Part shown: positions 8,323 through 16,553 of the stretch, piece by piece | Numbering within the stretch: position 1 is the stretch's first letter | Layout: every line of letters starts with the position of its first letter | Assembly: GCF_031844685.1 (NCBI RefSeq) | Contig: NZ_CP134605.1 | Location: 2,376,001-2,440,000 of the forward strand | Length of the DNA stretch: 64,000 bases | Source of the DNA: Streptomyces sp. ITFR-21 | GTDB lineage: Bacteria > Actinomycetota > Actinomycetes > Streptomycetales > Streptomycetaceae | Direction: 5' to 3' | Notes under the pieces: model-generated | The model's database searches: none | What the model saw: the letters and a program-made list of their open reading frames with translations, nothing else | Told to the model about the DNA's origin: nothing | Translations under genes and position numbers: made by a program

Positions 8323-8940
8323 TCACTCTTCCGTGGCCAGGGCCGCGAGCTGCTGCTCGAAGGGGACGACGGCCTCCTCCGGCGCCGACCCGCGTACCAC
8401 GGCGGGGCGGGCTTCGATGAGGGCGGCCAGTTCGGCCGCCGCGCGGTCGATACGGCTGTCGAGGGCTCCGTCGCCACCTGCGCCCCAGTCCTCGGCGGCC
8501 GCGTACACGGCCGTCGGTATGACGATCGACCGCAGGTAGGCGAAGAGCGGACGCATCGCGTGCTCCAGCACCAGCGAGTGCCGGGCGGAACCGCCGGTCG
8601 CCGCGATCAGCACCGGGGTGCCGGTCAGCGCCCGGTTGTCGATGACGTCGAAGAACGACTTGAACAGGCCGCTGTAGGAGCCGGTGAAGACCGGGGTGAC
8701 GGCGATCAGGCCGTCGGCGCCGGTCACCGTCCCGATGGCGTCGCGCAGCCTGGGGCCGGGGAAGCCGGTGACCATGTTCTGGGCGATCTCGGCGGCGAGT
8801 TCCCGCAGTTCGACCACTTGTACGTCGAGGTCGGCGGTGTGCGCCTGCCGCCGGACGGCTTCGGTCAGCCGGTCGGCGAGCAGCCGCGTCGAGGACGGGC
8901 GGCTGAGCCCGGCGGTGACCGCCACGAGCTTATTCGTCAT
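8323..8940 (-). CDS. NAD(P)H-dependent FMN reductase
   Basis: 205 aa flavodoxin-like fold. The N-terminal TAGLSRPSSTRLLADRL is the FMN-phosphate loop, PVFTGSYSGLFKSFFD the flavin-ring loop, and ATGGSARHSLVLEHAMRPL a conserved block of the SsuE/MsuE and CE1759-type reductases. The start overlaps the stop of the upstream LLM gene (ATGA at 8937-8940), implying translational coupling. It should supply FMNH2 to the LLM partner, a two-component flavin system. The substrate of the pair is unknown. Confidence 0.9.
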   Translation of the reverse strand: MTNKLVAVTAGLSRPSSTRLLADRLTEAVRRQAHTADLDVQVVELRELAAEIAQNMVTGFPGPRLRDAIGTVTGADGLIAVTPVFTGSYSGLFKSFFDVIDNRALTGTPVLIAATGGSARHSLVLEHAMRPLFAYLRSIVIPTAVYAAAEDWGAGGDGALDSRIDRAAAELAALIEARPAVVRGSAPEEAVVPFEQQLAALATEE

Positions 8941-10043
8941 GCCTGCGCCTTAAGGAGTGCGGCGGCCTGGGCGTCGCGGCGGGCGACGAGGGCCTGGTGG
9001 GTGGGGCCGTCGGGGACGTCCGCGGGGCGTCCCTTGGCGAACTCCTCGCGCAGCACGGGTACGACCTCCTCACCGAGGATGTCGAGCTGTTCCAGGACCG
9101 TCTTCAGCGGCAGGCCGGCGTGGTCCATGAGGAACAGCTGCCGCTGGTAGTCGCCGAAGGTCTCGCGGAAGCCCAGCGTCTTGTCGATGACCTCCTGGGG
9201 CGAGCCGACGGTGAGCGGGGTCTGCTCGGTGAACTCCTCCAGCGACGGGCCGTGGCCGTAGACGGGGGCGTTGTCGAAGTAGGGGCGGAACTCGCGGACG
9301 GCGTCCTGGGAGTTCTTGCGCATGAACACCTGCCCGCCCAGGCCCACGATCGCCTGTTCGGGCGTGCCGTGGCCGTAGTGGGCGTAGCGGTCGCGGTAAA
9401 GGCCGATGAGGCGCTTGAAGTGCTCGTTGGGCCAGAAGATGTTGTTGGCGAAGAAGCCGTCGCCGTAGTAGGCGGCCTGTTCGGCGATCTCGGGGCTGCG
9501 GATCGAGCCGTGCCAGACGAACGGGGGCACGTCGTCGAGGGGGCGCGGCGTGGAGGTGAAGGACTGCAGGGGTGTGCGGAACTTGCCCGCCCAGTTGACC
9601 GCGTCCTCGCGCCACAGCTTGTGGAGCAGCGCGTAGTTCTCGACGGCCAGTGGGATGCCCTGGCGGATGTCCTTGCCGAACCACGGGTAGACCGGGCCGG
9701 TGTTGCCGCGTCCCATCATCAGATCGACGCGTCCGTCGGCCAGGTGCTGCAGCATCGCGAAGTCCTCGGCGATCTTCACCGGGTCGTTCGTGGTGATGAG
9801 GGTGGTCGAGGTGGAGAGGATCAGATGATCGGTGCGCGCGGCGATGTGTCCGAGCATCGTCGTGGGAGACGACGGTACGAAGGGCGGATTGTGGTGCTCG
9901 CCGGTCGCGAAGACGTCGAGGCCGACCTCTTCGGCCTTGAGTGCGATGGCGACCATCGCCTTGATCCGCTCATGCTCGCTCGGTGTCCGTCCCGTGGTCG
10001 GGTCCGCGGTGACGTCGCCGACTGTGAAGATTCCGAACTGCAT
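8937..10043 (-). CDS. LLM-class flavin-dependent oxidoreductase
   Basis: 368 aa luciferase-like TIM barrel. It starts MQFGIFTVGDV, contains LMMGRGNTGPVYPWFG, and ends in a helical tail, as in the CE1758 subfamily that is typically paired with a CE1759 FMN reductase. ATG 10043 is chosen because it gives the family start and GGTGGGAG lies just upstream; a TTG at 10076 is the far alternative. The stop overlaps the start of the FMN reductase. A MarR-like palindrome at 10065-10076 lies immediately upstream, linking this operon to the MarR gene at 3589. Confidence 0.9.
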   Translation of the reverse strand: MQFGIFTVGDVTADPTTGRTPSEHERIKAMVAIALKAEEVGLDVFATGEHHNPPFVPSSPTTMLGHIAARTDHLILSTSTTLITTNDPVKIAEDFAMLQHLADGRVDLMMGRGNTGPVYPWFGKDIRQGIPLAVENYALLHKLWREDAVNWAGKFRTPLQSFTSTPRPLDDVPPFVWHGSIRSPEIAEQAAYYGDGFFANNIFWPNEHFKRLIGLYRDRYAHYGHGTPEQAIVGLGGQVFMRKNSQDAVREFRPYFDNAPVYGHGPSLEEFTEQTPLTVGSPQEVIDKTLGFRETFGDYQRQLFLMDHAGLPLKTVLEQLDILGEEVVPVLREEFAKGRPADVPDGPTHQALVARRDAQAAALLKAQA

Positions 10044-10064
10044 TTCTCCCACCGTCCCGTTTGG

Positions 10065-10076
10065 TTGACTGTTCAA
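10065..10076 (-). promoter_or_regulatory. MarR-type operator upstream of the flavin operon
   Basis: On the minus strand this reads TTGAACAGTCAA, differing at one position from TTGAACATTCAA in the marR promoter. It lies 22-33 bases upstream of the LLM start codon, a position where binding would block transcription. TTGAAC could itself serve as the -35. Confidence 0.5.
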
Positions 10077-10294
10077 TCACCCGAACATTCCGGTCCCCGG
10101 GACTATTCCCGCGCCCTGACGCACCCGGTCGGCGTCAATAGGTGCCGGTCGGATGGTCGGACAAGGGGTGGGCGCGACGAGCGGCAAAAGGACACGGGGC
10201 CGCTGCCGAGCGGCGTCGGCCGCAAAGGAGCCCGAGCGGGCGGTCGGCGCCCGGGGACGATCCGGTAGTCTGTCGTTGGTTCAGGCACTCCCCC

Positions 10295-10367
10295 GCCCCA
10301 GTAGCTCAGGGGATAGAGCACGGCTCTCCTAAAGCCGGTGTCGCAGGTTCGAATCCTGCCTGGGGCA
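10295..10367 (+). tRNA. tRNA-Arg (anticodon CCT)
   Basis: 73 nt fold cleanly: acceptor GCCCCAG/CTGGGGC, D stem GCTC/GAGC, anticodon stem CGGCT/AGCCG with loop CTCCTAA (anticodon CCT, reads AGG), T stem GCAGG/CCTGC with loop TTCGAAT, discriminator A. CCA is not encoded. tRNA 3' ends of this type are common integration sites for actinomycete mobile elements, and the DNA downstream is accessory in character. Confidence 0.97.
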
Positions 10368-10390
10368 CGCCTGTCAGCAGCACAGATACA

Positions 10391-10436
10391 GCGAACGGCC
10401 AGGTCAGGGGCGCTCCCCCGAACCTGGCCCGTTCGC
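10391..10436 (+). terminator. Hairpin downstream of tRNA-Arg
   Basis: GCGAACGGCCAGGT pairs imperfectly with ACCTGGCCCGTTCGC across a G-rich/C-rich loop; one bulge. It lies 24 bases after the tRNA and is the likely tRNA terminator. Confidence 0.6.
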
Positions 10437-10744
10437 ATTTCCTGGAACCCGCTGGAACCTACTGGCCGCCTTCTGGAACCCGCCGGCAGGGCGGCGTCCC
10501 CTAAACGTCCCCTGAACGATCATGTATTGCCGCAGCTCCGGGGCATGGAACGGGCCCTCAGCCGCCAAGGCGGAGAGGGGCCGCTTCACGCCGGGCTCCG
10601 ACAGGGGGCCGCCCGAGTCAGACCCGGCGCGTCTGAGGTTCTATTCGACAGCGGACCGGCTCGCCAGGTTGTACATGACCTGGACGTTCACCTGAACGGA
10701 TGAACATCCGTTCGATTCTGGCGCACGCCCCCGGGCGATGCGGC
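10437..10744. other. Non-coding stretch after tRNA with a 20-bp palindrome
   Basis: No convincing gene. It contains short repeated motifs (ctggaacc three times in 10442-10490, and cctaaacgtcccctgaacg). At 10694-10713 there is a perfect palindrome, GAACGGATG-AA-CATCCGTTC. If an element inserted at the tRNA, its integrase gene would normally lie here, but none is present. Confidence 0.45.
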
Positions 10745-11336
10745 TCAGTCGGGCAGCGCGATGCTGTCGGCGGCCTGGTTCACGGGCTCCTCCGCCGCCT
10801 CCCGCTCGTCCGTCCCGGCGGTGTGCTGTCCGGCGGCCAGGGCGGCGGCGCCGAGGGCGGCGAGCTGCTGGTCGAAGTCGTCGCCGTTGCTGGGCACAGG
10901 GGTCTCCTGGTGGTGTCGGACGTAGCGGGCGCAGCCGCCCCGGTGCACGTAGAGGAGGCTGGCACCGGTGGCCTGGTCGACGTGCACCTCCTGAGCCTGG
11001 ACGCGCAGTAGTGGCTTGCTGGCAGCGGGCGCAGGGCCGGCCGGCCGTGGCGGTGCTGGGCGGCCCGGCGGGGTGGTCGTCCGGCGCGGGGACCGGCCGG
11101 TGCGGGGATTCCGGCGGCCGGTCCCGGTGGCCTGTCCACGGGGCCTGCCCGGTCTCCTGATAGGCCCGCCGCAGACGGGCCGCGTCCACGCACTGGTACC
11201 CGGCGAGGCAGGTGGGGCACTCCCGCAGGTGGCCCAGGTAGGCGTCCCGTAAATCGGTGACCGTGGGCGGCTCGGGGGTGACCGGGTCCAGGCTGCGCGG
11301 TCCGGCGCCTGTGTCCAGGTAGTGGCCGCCGGTCAC
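10745..11336 (-). pseudogene. Cys-rich small protein, frameshifted
   Basis: GTG 11336 has GGAGG 7 bases upstream. The N-terminal half has a Cys cluster (LRECPTCLAGYQCVDAARL) and a CARC motif. At about 11016-11022 the frame changes by one base, and the C-terminal half continues as LLRVQAQEVHVDQATGASLL to a stop at 10745. The two halves together make about 196 aa and neither has a good start or stop alone. The start overlaps the stop of the upstream gene (GTGA). The family is unknown to me; gene order with an XRE regulator recalls accessory modules near tRNA genes in Streptomyces. Confidence 0.6.
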
Positions 11337-11566
11337 CGGTGGTCCTCCGGCCGGCAGCGGTCGCACCGGCAGGGCGGCCAGATGGAGATCGCCAAGGGCG
11401 GGTCGGTGGGGCCTGGGGTGACGGCCGTCTTCGGGCGCCCGCTGGTGCGCGCGCCGGTGGCCGCGTCCACGGTGTAGACGCGCAGTGTCAGGCCCGGGTG
11501 CGGCGCCTGAGGGGGACTACCGGCCGGCGCCAGCCCGCTCCCTCGAATGTCTGTACGCTGAGCCAT
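11333..11566 (-). CDS. Small hypothetical protein
   Basis: 77 aa. It starts MAQRTDIRGSGLAPAG, has a short conserved-looking core LTLRVYTVDAATGARTSGR, and ends with a Cys pair (CRCDRC). ATG 11566 is preceded by GGAGAGGG. Its stop overlaps the GTG start of the next minus-strand gene, suggesting coupled translation. It lies downstream of the 394-aa XRE gene. No function can be assigned. Confidence 0.6.
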   Translation of the reverse strand: MAQRTDIRGSGLAPAGSPPQAPHPGLTLRVYTVDAATGARTSGRPKTAVTPGPTDPPLAISIWPPCRCDRCRPEDHR

Positions 11567-11716
11567 GTCGTCGCCCTCTCCGGCGTCGGACGTGCTCCCG
11601 GGCCTGCCAGCCGCGGGGGCCTTGTGCTGCCCGTGGGCAGCACATCGACGCTACGAGGGGTGTGACCTGGCCTTCAATGGCACTTCCGCCGGGGCCCGCA
11701 CGGAAGTGCCACACGC

Positions 11717-12901
11717 CTACAGCGGAAGCCCTGTGGCGTCGGCAAGCAGCCGCATCCGCGGGGACAGGGTGCGGCGCCGCTCGATCACCCGTCCGAGGAT
11801 GTCGCGGGCGTACTGCTGGTGCGGCAGCCACTGCGGGGCGGCCTGCCACGCCGTCTCCAGAAGGTTCACAGCCGCGTCGTACTGCCGCAGCCGCACGTGC
11901 GCCGACGCCTGGTCCAGGCGGTTGCGGTTGAGGTTGTTGCTCGTCGGGCGCATCCCTTCCCAGGAGATCTCCGAGGACAGGTGCAGGACGCGGTCGGGCC
12001 GGTCGGTGATCATGGCGTGCTCGGCCTCTTTGAGCTGCACGGTCCGGGCGTCGTAGGCCCGCAGGAACCCGCCCGGAAGAGGGCGGTCGCCCACCGCGGC
12101 GGCGGCTGAGCCGGCCAGCCGCAGCAGCTGCTGCGCGTCGTCGGAGCGGGCATCGCGGTCTGCTGCCGCCGCGCCGCGCAGCAGCAGCCAGCCCCACGCG
12201 CCGAGTTCGCCGGGGGTGGCCCGGGACATGCGGGGCTCTATCCGGTCCGCCCACTGCTCGGCCAGGGCGGCGGCGTCCGCGATACGCCCGCGGCGCAGCA
12301 GCAGCCAGCAGCGTGTGCTCACCGCGGCGGCGGCGTCGAGTTCTCCGCCGGTGGCGGCCAGGGCGCGGGTGAGGGCGGTGTCGGCCGCGTCGAACTGCCG
12401 GGTCTGGGTAAGCAGCCAGCCGACCAGTTGCAGCAGGTCGGCCTGCACCCGGCGGCCGTCTTCCTCGCCTGCGACGGCTGCGGCGTCGCGCAGCAGCGCG
12501 GGCAGTACGGTGGCGAGCTGGTCGAGGCGGTCGGAGGCGGCCAGTGGTACGGCCGCGGCTGCCGCGGCCTGGACTCCGGCGACCGTTGGAGCGTCGTCCA
12601 CAGGCCCCAGCTCGGGCGCGTCAAGGGCAGCGCGGACCCGCGCCCACCGGTCCAGTACCGCGGGCGTTGCGCCGGGAGCTTCGCGGGCGGCGCCGAGGAG
12701 AACGCTGGTGGGGACGTGCAGGGCTACGGCCAGGGCGCGGGCGGTCTCCACTCGGGTGTCGTCCCGCTCGCCCTGCTCAAGCTTCCTGATCAGCGACAGC
12801 GACACGCCGGACTCGGTGGCCAGTTCGCGCTGGCTCAGACCCCGTCGTTTGCGGATTTCCCGCACCCGTTCACCGATGGTGCTGTCGGTGGGATGAGGCA
12901 T
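11717..12901 (-). CDS. XRE-family regulator with long helical C-terminus
   Basis: 394 aa. The N-terminal Cro/CI HTH covers about residues 10-65 (IGERVREIRKRRGLSQRELA, then SLSLIRKLEQGERDD). The remaining 330 residues are Ala/Leu/Arg-rich helices resembling the TPR-like sensor half of many Streptomyces XRE proteins. ATG 12901 with GAAGGTGG upstream is preferred to an ATG 33 bases earlier. It probably heads the minus-strand cluster with the two small genes downstream, and may respond to a peptide or other ligand through its helical half. Confidence 0.85.
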   Translation of the reverse strand: MPHPTDSTIGERVREIRKRRGLSQRELATESGVSLSLIRKLEQGERDDTRVETARALAVALHVPTSVLLGAAREAPGATPAVLDRWARVRAALDAPELGPVDDAPTVAGVQAAAAAAVPLAASDRLDQLATVLPALLRDAAAVAGEEDGRRVQADLLQLVGWLLTQTRQFDAADTALTRALAATGGELDAAAAVSTRCWLLLRRGRIADAAALAEQWADRIEPRMSRATPGELGAWGWLLLRGAAAADRDARSDDAQQLLRLAGSAAAAVGDRPLPGGFLRAYDARTVQLKEAEHAMITDRPDRVLHLSSEISWEGMRPTSNNLNRNRLDQASAHVRLRQYDAAVNLLETAWQAAPQWLPHQQYARDILGRVIERRRTLSPRMRLLADATGLPL

Positions 12902-12952
12902 ACCGGTGCCACCTTCGTTTCGACCTCGACACACGAAACGGTACAGCGGCCC

Positions 12953-13321
12953 GTGCAGTGCGCGGGGCCGCAGGCCTGTCGTACCGGGCCCGTTGCATCA
13001 CGGCACGGACCTCCCCGAACCCTGGTCGAGCTGCAGCGCCACGCCGACACCGCCTGGGCCGCAGTTACGGCGCACCGGCAGCAGGTGGACGCCCGCCGCC
13101 GGGTCGGGGCCGTCCCCGTGCGGGAGCTCGCCAAGTGGCAGGTCCAGCCCCTCCCTGCGTGGACGCCCGAGGAGGACGAGGAGCACACCCGGCTCATGGG
13201 CATCGTCACCGCGGCGGCCGAAGCGCTCCACGCGGGGATCGCAGAAGCTGGCCTCACCGAGGACTACGCCACCGTGCAAGGACGCCGCAAGACGGCGCGA
13301 GAGCAGGCCGCCGGCCGGTAG
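12953..13321 (+). CDS. Small accessory protein divergent from XRE gene
   Basis: About 122 aa from GTG 12953; the start is uncertain, because no Shine-Dalgarno is seen and the homology-like part begins near RTLVELQRHADTAWAA. The core is helical and charged (WTPEEDEEHTRLMGIVTAAA) and ends REQAAGR. It lies divergent to the XRE gene, 51 bases apart, sharing its promoter region. Such proteins recur beside XRE genes in Streptomyces accessory regions; function unknown. Confidence 0.6.
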   Translation: MQCAGPQACRTGPVASRHGPPRTLVELQRHADTAWAAVTAHRQQVDARRRVGAVPVRELAKWQVQPLPAWTPEEDEEHTRLMGIVTAAAEALHAGIAEAGLTEDYATVQGRRKTAREQAAGR

Positions 13322-13330
13322 CCTCGGCGC

Positions 13331-13519
13331 GTGAGTGTCGTGAAGTACGTGGGCGGCCCGCTGGACGGCAAGACCATGGACGTGAGCGGCTGAACGGACG
13401 AGCAGATCCGCTCCGGCGTGTAGGGGATCGTGGACGGGTGGGTCGCGCGGGCCGACTACGACCCGGCCGAGGGCGAGGACCCGCCGGTCTGGCACTACCG
13501 CGGGCCCGTACCGGGGTGA
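13331..13519 (+). pseudogene. Small conserved-type gene with two in-frame stops
   Basis: GTG 13331 opens a 63-codon frame. It reads MSVVKYVGGPLDGKTMDVSG, TGA (13391-13393), TDEQIRSGV, TAG (13421-13423), GIVDGWVARADYDPAEGEDP and on to TGA 13517-13519. The frame is continuous and GC-biased on both sides of each stop, so two point mutations (likely TGG to TGA and a Tyr codon to TAG) have interrupted a former 62-aa protein. Suppression of both stops cannot be excluded but seems unlikely. Confidence 0.7.
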
Positions 13520-13621
13520 GTAGCACGGGCCCGCGCTACTCACCCGTTCGCCCCGCCCCGCGGGCGCACCCCGGCGGCCCGGGGCACGGTGGAGACCCGT
13601 CCCCACCACCCTGGAGACCCG

Positions 13622-13852
13622 ATGCTGGTCAAACTTTTGCACGACAAGGGCATGCGGTCCGAGCACGCCTACACCGCCGGTTTCATTTCGATCGGCCTGA
13701 CCCTCCTGACCTGGCAGGGATCACGGCGGATCGAGCAGAAGGGCGAAGAACGCGCCGACCGCATGTCGATTTTCGTCGGGGAGTGGGCACCCACCTTCTT
13801 CGCCCTCGGACTGGCCCTGGCCAACTACGAGAACAAGACGTTCAAGCACTGA
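13622..13852 (+). CDS. Small membrane protein
   Basis: 76 aa from ATG 13622 (ggag 8 bases upstream). It starts MLVKLLHDKGMRSEHAYTAG, has one or two hydrophobic segments (FISIGLTLLTWQ and APTFFALGLALANY) separated by a charged stretch, and ends FKH. This family is seen in Streptomyces accessory regions and phage-like elements; function unknown. A strong hairpin follows. Confidence 0.7.
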   Translation: MLVKLLHDKGMRSEHAYTAGFISIGLTLLTWQGSRRIEQKGEERADRMSIFVGEWAPTFFALGLALANYENKTFKH

Positions 13853-13876
13853 CAGCTGCCGATCAGGCGGCGCCTG

Positions 13877-14769
13877 TCAGACCGGACGCGATACGCCGCG
13901 CCCCCGCCCATGAAGGGCGGGGGCGCGGGTTGTTGCAAGCGGCGCCTCAAGGGGCGACGGGTTTCGGCAACTGGTCGTTGCTGAGCGGGAACCGTTGACG
14001 GCTCTCATCTGTTCCGGGAAGGCGATCGGGGTGTAGTCGGCGAGGATGTCGAAAGTGTCCGCAGGCCAGTCGCCCGGACCACCGCGGAGCAGAACGAGTC
14101 GCTGGTCGAACTCGAAATTCGCGCGGTCGATCCGCTGCACCAGCGACAGGGCGTGGTCCATGCCCGCCTCCGTTCCGCCGACGGCCTGGACCGGTACCTT
14201 CCGCTGCGGCGTGTCGGCCCTTGCTGTGGGGCGAACCTGCGAACCCAGCGGGAGCTTGATCGTCGGCCGACGGGTGTAGGGGAGATGGGCCCCGTCCAGG
14301 AACGTGTACGGCTGGCGGATGAGCGGGCTCTCTTTGGTTCCGGAGGGGCGAGATACCGCAAGCCGTCCGCCATGAGCATCGCGCTGGCGATGTCGGAGGC
14401 CCGTCGCTCAGCCTGCTCGACCGGGCGCCGGCCGACGATACGGTCGTCGATCTCACCGAGTTCGAAGGCCGCCAGGATCTCCGTCCAGGCTGTGGCGGCC
14501 TTCACCGCCTTTCCCCGCGAGATCTGGCGGCAGATCCGGTCGAACAACCCGCAGGAACGCCTGAACAAGAAGATCCGCCGCCGCAGCGACGTCGTGTCCC
14601 TGGGCGCCGGGTGGTGCTCGTAGTCGGCGGCTCCCAGTGCCAGGGCGACGGCCATCCCCAGGAGGTTGACCTCGTTGGGCCGCTCCGGCACGGCCGAATC
14701 CGGTGTCGGCTCCAGGCGGATGCCCTCAGCGGGGACGTCCACCACTTGGGCGGCGTACATGACTGGCAT
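13877..14769 (-). pseudogene. Unrecognised protein, frameshifted
   Basis: ATG 14769 has an excellent Shine-Dalgarno (GAAGGAG, 9 bases upstream). The first frame runs to LRYLAPPEPK. At about 14333-14340 one base appears lost, after which KESPLIRQPYTFLDGAHLPY and then NFEFDQRLVLLRGGPGDWPA continue in a second frame. The second frame reaches a stop at 13877 only after crossing the terminator hairpin, so the natural C-terminus (perhaps near 13960) may also be altered. The intact protein would be about 250-290 aa. No domain is recognised. Confidence 0.6.
13897..13927. terminator. Terminator between convergent accessory genes
   Basis: CGCGCCCCCGCCC (13897-13909) pairs perfectly with GGGCGGGGGCGCG (13915-13927) around a 5-base loop; 13-bp stem. 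Confidence 0.8.
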
Positions 14770-15084
14770 GGGCCGGGTCTCCTTCGTTCGGGCAGGACGT
14801 GCGACGGCCTTGAGCGGCCGGGGGCGGCCGGCGCACCGCGCGTGGGCGGATGGGGCCGCAAGGCCCGCCGCCCGGCGTCCCAGCGCCCTATTGAACAACG
14901 CGGGCGGCCGGATACCGGCCGGGCTCGCCACGGGCACCGGTGCGCCGGGGTGCAGGTTCACCGGGTCGCCGCCGCGGGCTTCCGCCTCCGGCGCGGCGGG
15001 ACCGGCGGACGGGATACGGGGAGATGGGCACCTCATGCGGTTACATCGTGCGCAACCGTAGTGTTCCGGGTGAAAGGCGGCACC
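14770..15084. other. Intergenic, divergent promoter region
   Basis: No gene is supported. It separates the minus-strand broken gene from the plus-strand membrane protein gene and should hold both promoters. It is GC-rich, with no clear repeats. Confidence 0.35.
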
Positions 15085-15603
15085 GTGGCCCACAGCACCG
15101 GCCGTGGCATGGTTCCGGCGCGGCGTGGGGAGCCCCTGCAGCGGCTGCTGTTCGGCGGGGTGTACGGGACGGTGCTGTCCAGTGCGCTGGCGGCGGCGCT
15201 GGACCATGACAGCGGGGCGCCCGACTCCGGCTACGACGCGCTGTGGATTCTGGTGGCGGTGGTCGCCTCCGCCGCGGCGCACGGGTACGCCCACGCGATC
15301 GCGCACCGCACCGCCGACGGGCGGGAGGCCGCCCTTGAGGCGGTGCGGTCGGTGCTGACCGAGTGGCCGCTTGTGGCGGCGGCGGTGCCGACCCTGGCCG
15401 CGCTCGTGGGGGCCTCGGCGGGGTGGTGGAGCGAGGAGGGCGGGATCAACGCCGCCCTGGCCGTCAACACCGTGGCGCTGTTCGGCTGGGGGCTGTGGGC
15501 CGGCCGGACGGCGGGGCAGAGCTGGGCGACGGCCTGCCGTGTCGGCGCCGTGGACGTGCTGCTCGGCCTGTTCATCGTGGTCGTGAACGTCGTGAGCCAC
15601 TGA
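15085..15603 (+). CDS. Four-TM membrane protein of unknown function
   Basis: 172 aa from GTG 15085, with AAAGGCGG 4 bases upstream. A basic N-terminus (VPARRGEPLQRLLFGG) is followed by about four hydrophobic segments, including ALWILVAVVASAAAHGYAH and DVLLGLFIVVVNVVSH. The recurring GYAHAIAH region has His residues within a membrane segment. Homologous uncharacterised proteins are common in streptomycetes. The next gene is 266 bases away, so it is probably monocistronic. Confidence 0.75.
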   Translation: MAHSTGRGMVPARRGEPLQRLLFGGVYGTVLSSALAAALDHDSGAPDSGYDALWILVAVVASAAAHGYAHAIAHRTADGREAALEAVRSVLTEWPLVAAAVPTLAALVGASAGWWSEEGGINAALAVNTVALFGWGLWAGRTAGQSWATACRVGAVDVLLGLFIVVVNVVSH

Positions 15604-15869
15604 GCGGCCCGGCCGGCCGGGGCGCCGGCAGGTCCCGTCGGCGCCCCGCCTTCGTCCACGCGAGGGGAGGAGGCGTTCCGAGGGTGACCGACCAGGGGTG
15701 AGCGCCGGGCGAGGCAGACGTTCGTGCGGGCCCGGCCGGCCGGCGGCAGGGGCGCCCACCAGCGGCGGTCGGGGGGATCGGGACGGGAGCGCCTGCCGGG
15801 AAGAGTCGGCCGCGAGACAGCCCGAGAAGGCGTCGACTGATTGTTCGATCACCTGCTTTACTCACCGCC

Positions 15870-16490
15870 ATGAGCGAGAATCAGCCGCCTCCTTACGGCG
15901 GCGTGCCGGAGGGACAGCCTCCATACGGACAGAACCCGTACGGACAGAACCCGTACGGACAGGACCCCTACGGCCAGCAGCCTCCGTACGGACAGGACCC
16001 CTACGGTCAGAATCCTTACGGGCAGCCCCAACAGCCGGGGCCGCCCTCCTACCCCGGCGGCGCACCTCAGGACTTCCAGGCCTACGGACAGCAGCCGGCC
16101 GGCATACCGCCGCTGGCGCACTGGGGTTGGCGCGTGCTCGCCACCCTCATCGACGGTGTCATCACCTACGTGGCCGACACGATCGTGCATGCGGTCGTGG
16201 GCGGCGGTGCCGGCGCGGCCCTCGGCAGCATCGTCGCGTTGGCCGTCTGGTTCGGCCTTGCCTACATGGAGGGTACGAAGGGACAGACCCCCGGCAAGAT
16301 GGCGGCCGGTATACGGGTGCTGCGCGAGGCGGACGGCAGCCTGCTCGGGTTCGGCCTGGCCGTCGGCCGGCGCCTGCTGCACGTCCTGGACGCGATCTCC
16401 TGCTACGTCGGCTTCCTCTGGCCGCTGTGGGACAGCAAGAGGCAGACGTTCGCCGACAAGATCGTGCACACCGTCGTCATCAGGCCCTGA
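15870..16490 (+). CDS. RDD-family membrane protein with PYGQ repeats
   Basis: 206 aa. Residues 1-75 are a low-complexity cytoplasmic tail of repeated PYGQN/PYGQD units, encoded by near-identical 15-18-bp repeats. The RDD domain follows (WGWRVLATLIDGVI, then MEGTKGQTPGKMAAGIRVL, then TFADKIVHTVVI). RDD proteins are small membrane proteins, some linked to ion transport; the role here is unknown. There is no obvious Shine-Dalgarno before ATG 15870. A terminator hairpin follows at 16527-16553. Confidence 0.88.
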   Translation: MSENQPPPYGGVPEGQPPYGQNPYGQNPYGQDPYGQQPPYGQDPYGQNPYGQPQQPGPPSYPGGAPQDFQAYGQQPAGIPPLAHWGWRVLATLIDGVITYVADTIVHAVVGGGAGAALGSIVALAVWFGLAYMEGTKGQTPGKMAAGIRVLREADGSLLGFGLAVGRRLLHVLDAISCYVGFLWPLWDSKRQTFADKIVHTVVIRP

Positions 16491-16526
16491 CTTTGTCCCG
16501 CCGCCGGTTCTCCGGCATCCGAGAAG

Positions 16527-16553
16527 AAGGCCGCCCCGGCGAGGGGCGGCCTT
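16527..16553 (+). terminator. Terminator of RDD gene
   Basis: AAGGCCGCCCC (16527-16537) pairs with GGGGCGGCCTT (16543-16553), an 11-bp stem with a 5-base loop, 37 bases after the stop codon. Confidence 0.8.

Noticed and set aside
14005-15852. A 615-residue minus-strand frame
   Set aside because: Only its middle (from 14769) is coding-like; the 5' part is antisense to the membrane protein gene at 15085 and lacks a ribosome site.
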